Shown here one piece after another: positions 63,201 through 64,000 of a stretch of DNA of 64,000 nt. The notes beneath the pieces were generated by a model that saw only the letters and a list, made by a program, of their open reading frames with translations, was not told the DNA's origin and did no database searches. Source of the stretch: Ramlibacter sp. WS9 (lineage in GTDB: Bacteria; Pseudomonadota; Gammaproteobacteria; Burkholderiales; Burkholderiaceae_C); NCBI RefSeq assembly GCF_003797765.1, contig NZ_RKMB01000003.1, forward strand, positions 372,001 through 436,000. Direction: 5' to 3'. Position numbers and translations under genes: made by a program. The number at the start of each line of letters is the position of its first letter. The stretch's first letter is position 1.

Positions 63201-64000
63201 ATGGTGCTGTCAAATCTTGGACTCGAACTGCAGCCGCTGGCCGCGCCCCTGCCGGTCTGGTATTTAACGGTCGATCGCGAGCTCTGGACAACTGCCGCCC
63301 GGGCCATCAAGGCTGAAGGGGGGCGCCTGGTTTCAATGTGGGGTGTGGATCGCAACAGCGGCCTCAGAGCGAGGTCGGCCTGCGCAGCCTATGCGATCGA
63401 GCAGGGCCTGGTGTGGCTGGATTTGCAACTGGCACCCTCCGGCACAGATTTTCCCGATCTATCCGGGGTGTTTTCCTGCGCGGCGCGCATGCAGCGCACG
63501 ATGGCCGACCTATCGGGCCTGCGCGCCGATGGCGCGATGGACCATCGGCCTTGGCTCGATCATGGCCTGTGGGATCTCACTGGACCGCCGCTCCAGCAAG
63601 GCATCCAGACTCAACCCGGGCCGCCTGCGCGCCTGCCAGCCGAGTACCCGTTCGTTCGAGTCGAGGGGGACGGTGTGCACGAGATCGCGGTGGGTCCAGT
63701 GCATGCGGGCATCATCGAACCTGGCCATTTCCGATTCTCGGCGGTCGGCGAGAAGGTGTTGCGGCTGGAGGAGCGGTTTGGCTACGTACACAAGGGCATA
63801 GAACGCCGGTTCACCGAGCTGCCTGCGCTGGAGGCTCATCGGCTTGCGGGCCGGGTCTCGGGGGACAGCACGGTCTCGTTCGCCTGGGCCTATTGCATGG
63901 CACTGGAGTGCGCGCTCGATTGCAGCGTGCCCGCTCGGGCGACTTGGCTGCGCGCGCTGATGCTGGAACGGGAGCGGGTCGCCAATCACCTGGGGGACCT
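63201..64000 (+). CDS. Ehr/Hyf-like large subunit (NuoCD/HyfG type), module 2, cut by window end
   Basis: The first 266 residues are visible, with no stop. The N-terminal NuoC-like part (about 1-145) is followed by IAVGPVHAGIIEPGHFRF and the helix FGYVHKGIERRFTELP. At the position of the Ni-Fe CxxC the sequence reads VSGDSTVSFAWAYCMALE, so the ligand pair is absent as in module 1. The C-terminal ligand pair lies beyond the window. Starts with ATG 4 bp after the HyfF stop. Confidence 0.88.
   Translation, partial: MVLSNLGLELQPLAAPLPVWYLTVDRELWTTAARAIKAEGGRLVSMWGVDRNSGLRARSACAAYAIEQGLVWLDLQLAPSGTDFPDLSGVFSCAARMQRTMADLSGLRADGAMDHRPWLDHGLWDLTGPPLQQGIQTQPGPPARLPAEYPFVRVEGDGVHEIAVGPVHAGIIEPGHFRFSAVGEKVLRLEERFGYVHKGIERRFTELPALEAHRLAGRVSGDSTVSFAWAYCMALECALDCSVPARATWLRALMLERERVANHLGD

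Noticed and set aside
1..64000. CRISPR arrays, tRNA, rRNA, insertion sequences or prophage
   Set aside because: No repeat-spacer pattern, no cloverleaf or rRNA-like segment and no transposase, integrase or phage structural gene was seen.

Overview
The window looks like chromosomal DNA of a GC-rich betaproteobacterium, most likely Burkholderiales (Comamonadaceae-like). The reasons are the type VI secretion gene order with tagJ and TTG/GTG starts, the beta-oxidation and MarR-GNAT modules, and the fragment of an aa3-type cytochrome oxidase gene. The taxonomic call is inference; no rRNA or other marker gene lies in the window. I saw no tRNA, CRISPR array or intact insertion sequence.

Positions 1-11077 (all minus strand) are one type VI secretion (T6SS) operon transcribed leftwards: tssA-tssB-tssC-hcp-hcp-tagJ-tssE-tssF-tssG-tssH. 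tssH runs off the left edge, and the membrane-complex genes tssJKLM are not in the window. Positions 11214-20564 hold an unusual surface-protein locus next to it: an OmpA-like protein (plus strand), and on the minus strand an unknown protein, a TpsB outer-membrane transporter, a 1493-residue two-partner-secretion exoprotein ending in a caspase-like (C14) protease domain, and a membrane Ser/Thr kinase with a DUF4384-type outer domain. This is one of the two most interesting regions.

Positions 20698-50220 are mixed chromosomal genes. They include a TPR-methyltransferase, an FtsH-like AAA+ protease paralogue, a candidate structured RNA with its own terminator, and a five-gene ArsR/SRPBCC/VOC/GFA operon with a recognisable promoter and operator. 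A LysE/aminotransferase/AraC group and a fatty-acid beta-oxidation set (acyl-CoA dehydrogenase, thiolase, FadB/J-type multifunctional enzyme, SDR) follow, with a Tat-exported flavin amine oxidase facing a MarR-GNAT fusion. Then come a split chromate transporter, a PyrF homologue with an altered catalytic motif, a run of GNAT acetyltransferases, and several exported proteins of unknown role.

Positions 50526-64000 start with a broken N-terminal piece of ctaD (cytochrome oxidase subunit I). Two tandem, tightly overlapping operons follow, each encoding a Hyf/Hyc/complex I-like membrane complex (antiporter-like subunit, NuoH-like, HyfE-like, second antiporter-like subunit, NuoCD-like large subunit). 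The first also has a fused ferredoxin-small subunit; the second is cut by the window end. Both large subunits lack the cysteines that bind the Ni-Fe centre, so these are better described as energy-converting hydrogenase-related (Ehr-type) ion-pumping complexes than as hydrogenases. The proton-channel Glu and Lys residues of the antiporter-like subunits are kept, while the redox partner of the complexes is unknown.
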